Positions 62,885-64,000 of a DNA stretch of 64,000 nucleotides are shown here, in pieces. Origin of the DNA: Mesorhizobium sp. WSM3859 (GTDB taxonomy: Bacteria > Pseudomonadota > Alphaproteobacteria > Rhizobiales > Rhizobiaceae); NCBI RefSeq assembly GCF_002295065.1, contig NZ_NSGG01000002.1, positions 124,001 through 188,000 on the forward strand, read 5' to 3'. Numbering within the stretch: position 1 is the first letter of the stretch; the number at the start of each line of letters is the position of its first letter. The position numbers were made by a program, and so were the translations under genes. The notes under the pieces are model-generated. The model worked only from the letters and a program-made list of their open reading frames with translations. It was not told where the DNA came from and made no database searches.

Positions 62885-63298
62885 TCAGCGCGGCATTTTC
62901 ACCAACACCGTCTGGGGCTTGCCGGCCAGCGGATCGACCCGGTGGCTTGTGTCGGTGATGAACATCAGCCGCTCGCCGACGATGATGCGCGCCTGCAGCG
63001 CGTAGGTCCGGCCCTTCTGGATCGCCTTGGGGTCGAAACCGATGTCGAATTTGATCGGCACCTGGCCGGTGGGCGCGATCCTGCGCTTGGCGATCACGAT
63101 TGCCGGCGCATCGGCCAGGGAGACGTCGGCGAGCTCGACCACCAGCACGGCGTCAGGCGGCAGGGCGATACGCTCGCGATAGGTCACCTCGCCCGCTATG
63201 GTCTTCTCGCCGGCCTTGGTCACTTGCGGCACGGCGAGCACGCCGACGACCAGCGGCACCAGCCCGAAGATGAAGAATTCCGCGATGCGGTCCAGCAT
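62885..63298 (-). CDS. YbaY/YscW-like protein
   Basis: A 137-residue protein with an N-terminal hydrophobic segment (FFIFGLVPLVVGVLA) and the YbaY/YscW-type domain (GEVTYRERIALPPDAVLVVE, LADVSLADAPAIVI, RIAPTGQVPIKFDIGF). Homologues are lipoproteins or type III secretion pilot-like proteins; here no lipobox is seen. Cellular role unknown. Confidence 0.72.
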   Translation of the reverse strand: MLDRIAEFFIFGLVPLVVGVLAVPQVTKAGEKTIAGEVTYRERIALPPDAVLVVELADVSLADAPAIVIAKRRIAPTGQVPIKFDIGFDPKAIQKGRTYALQARIIVGERLMFITDTSHRVDPLAGKPQTVLVKMPR

Positions 63299-63384
63299 GA
63301 GATTGCACGCCCAAGCAAATCAGACCCGATTGGCAAGCTTGGGAAGGATTGCGGTCGTTCGATGGCCGAACGGGAGTTTTTTCT

Positions 63385-63432
63385 GATGCATGTCGTGCCC
63401 CAGAACCGCTGCACACTTCCAGGCGACATGCA
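63385..63432. repeat. Mosaic palindrome, family C copy, abutting moaE
   Basis: GCATGTCGTGCCCCAGAACC and CCAGGCGACATGC form an imperfect hairpin around CGCTGCACACTT. Its right edge touches the moaE stop codon, so it may end the moa transcript. Confidence 0.65.
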
Positions 63433-63912
63433 CTATTCGCCCTGTTTCTTCCAGCGGTCCGCCGCTTGATCGTCGGCTTCCTTGGCCTCGACCCAGCCGC
63501 CCTCGGAGCCGTCGGCAAGATGTTCCTTCTTCCAGAAGGGCGCGCGCGACTTCAGATAGTCCATCAGGAAATTCGCCGCCTCGAAGGCCGCCCGCCGGTG
63601 CAACGAGGCCGCGACCACCAGCACGATGTTTTCGCCCGGCACTATCTTGCCGTGGCGATGGATGACGGTGAGTCCCTGCAGCGGCCAGCGTTCGACGGCT
63701 TCAGCCGCGATGCGGCCGATCTCGGCCTCGGCCATGCCGGGATAGTGCTCGAGCTCGAGCGCCGATAGCGCGCCCTGCTCGTCGCGGCAAAGGCCGGAGA
63801 AGGTGACCACGGCGCCGATATCGGTCCGACCCTTGGTCAGGCCGGCGATCTCGGCGGCTACGTCGAAATCCTGGCGCTGGATGCGGATGGCGGGCACGAC
63901 GGCGCCGGCCAT
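63433..63912 (-). CDS. moaE: Molybdopterin synthase catalytic subunit
   Basis: Transfers sulfur from MoaD thiocarboxylate to precursor Z, forming molybdopterin. The 159-residue protein shows GAVVTFSGLCRDEQ, the MoaE block VIHRHGKIVPGENIVLVVAA and the catalytic-Lys region LMDYLKSRAPFWKKE. It starts one base after the moaD stop, so the two are coupled. Confidence 0.96.
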   Translation of the reverse strand: MAGAVVPAIRIQRQDFDVAAEIAGLTKGRTDIGAVVTFSGLCRDEQGALSALELEHYPGMAEAEIGRIAAEAVERWPLQGLTVIHRHGKIVPGENIVLVVAASLHRRAAFEAANFLMDYLKSRAPFWKKEHLADGSEGGWVEAKEADDQAADRWKKQGE

Positions 63913-63913
63913 G

Positions 63914-64000
63914 TCAGCCTCCGGTCATCGGAGGAAACAGCGCGATCTCGCGCGCACCGGCGATCTTCTCGCGGTGGCCGACATGTTCCTGGTTGATGGC
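63914..64000 (-). CDS. moaD: C-terminus of molybdopterin synthase sulfur carrier subunit
   Basis: The last 28 residues of MoaD run off the window edge: AINQEHVGHREKIAGAREIA then LFPPMTGG. The C-terminal Gly-Gly is the site of thiocarboxylation. It is directly upstream of moaE on the same strand. Confidence 0.93.
   Translation of the reverse strand, partial: AINQEHVGHREKIAGAREIALFPPMTGG

Overview
This window looks like chromosomal DNA of a Mesorhizobium-type alphaproteobacterium (Rhizobiales). It is GC-rich. It carries DUF680 and DUF982 small-protein families that are typical of Mesorhizobium, a MucR/Ros zinc-finger regulator, a NolR-like ArsR regulator, HdaA, an NDUFS4-like complex I protein, and several families of short rhizobial intergenic palindromes. 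I see no nodulation, nitrogen-fixation, phage, transposase, integrase or CRISPR features.

Layout. 1-5.4 kb: a LysR regulator and a four-gene polyamine-type ABC importer. 5.7-7.6 kb: a NolR-like regulator and three small proteins. 7.9-11.6 kb: a surface-glycan patch with three glycosyltransferase-like proteins and a hexapeptide acyltransferase. 11.6-16.9 kb: an NmrA/LysR divergent pair, tRNA-Arg, an NDUFS4-like gene, an FMN reductase fused to an NTF2-like domain, and a flavin monooxygenase. 16.9-20.5 kb: tRNA-Pro followed by a small accessory patch of secreted or membrane unknowns and about 0.9 kb without a gene. 20.9-26.2 kb: hdaA, an AI-2E family permease and a CDP-alcohol phosphatidyltransferase on the minus strand, divergent from purM-purN, then a SixA-like phosphatase. 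26.3-27.6 kb: four tandem DUF680 genes. 28.1-33.9 kb: a TctD/TctE-like two-component system, a NitT/TauT-type ABC importer and dapB. 34-43 kb: a large Sel1-repeat envelope protein, a winged-helix/TolB/TPR regulator with a divergent small gene, a molybdopterin oxidoreductase and an ABC-F ATPase. 43-48.6 kb: a decayed secreted-protein gene, MucR, and an operon of a 2OG-Fe(II) oxygenase, a DMT exporter and a small protein, divergent from a LysR regulator. 49-54 kb: a SARP/TolB/TPR regulator with its own divergent small gene, and a UvrD-like helicase. 54-60 kb: small envelope proteins, a sterol-desaturase-like hydroxylase, a diguanylate cyclase, a Gly/Ala-rich repeat protein, DinB, GST and ndk. 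60.8-62.2 kb: a fluoride-resistance operon (crcB, crcB, DUF190) behind a clear fluoride riboswitch. 62.4-64 kb: two small envelope proteins, then moaE and the end of moaD.

The most interesting signals are these. (1) Two large TolB/TPR regulators with different DNA-binding heads (OmpR-type and SARP-type) each face a divergent small gene; the two small proteins resemble each other weakly but without gaps, and each divergent promoter has direct repeats whose spacing suits the regulator's DNA-binding head. (2) A rhizobial palindromic repeat sits in frame inside the DMT exporter gene and adds about 66 residues. (3) The fluoride riboswitch has a complete terminator-type expression platform. (4) Twin 14-bp palindromes lie between the DUF680 array and the two-component system. 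Everything here comes from reading the sequence; no database search was run.
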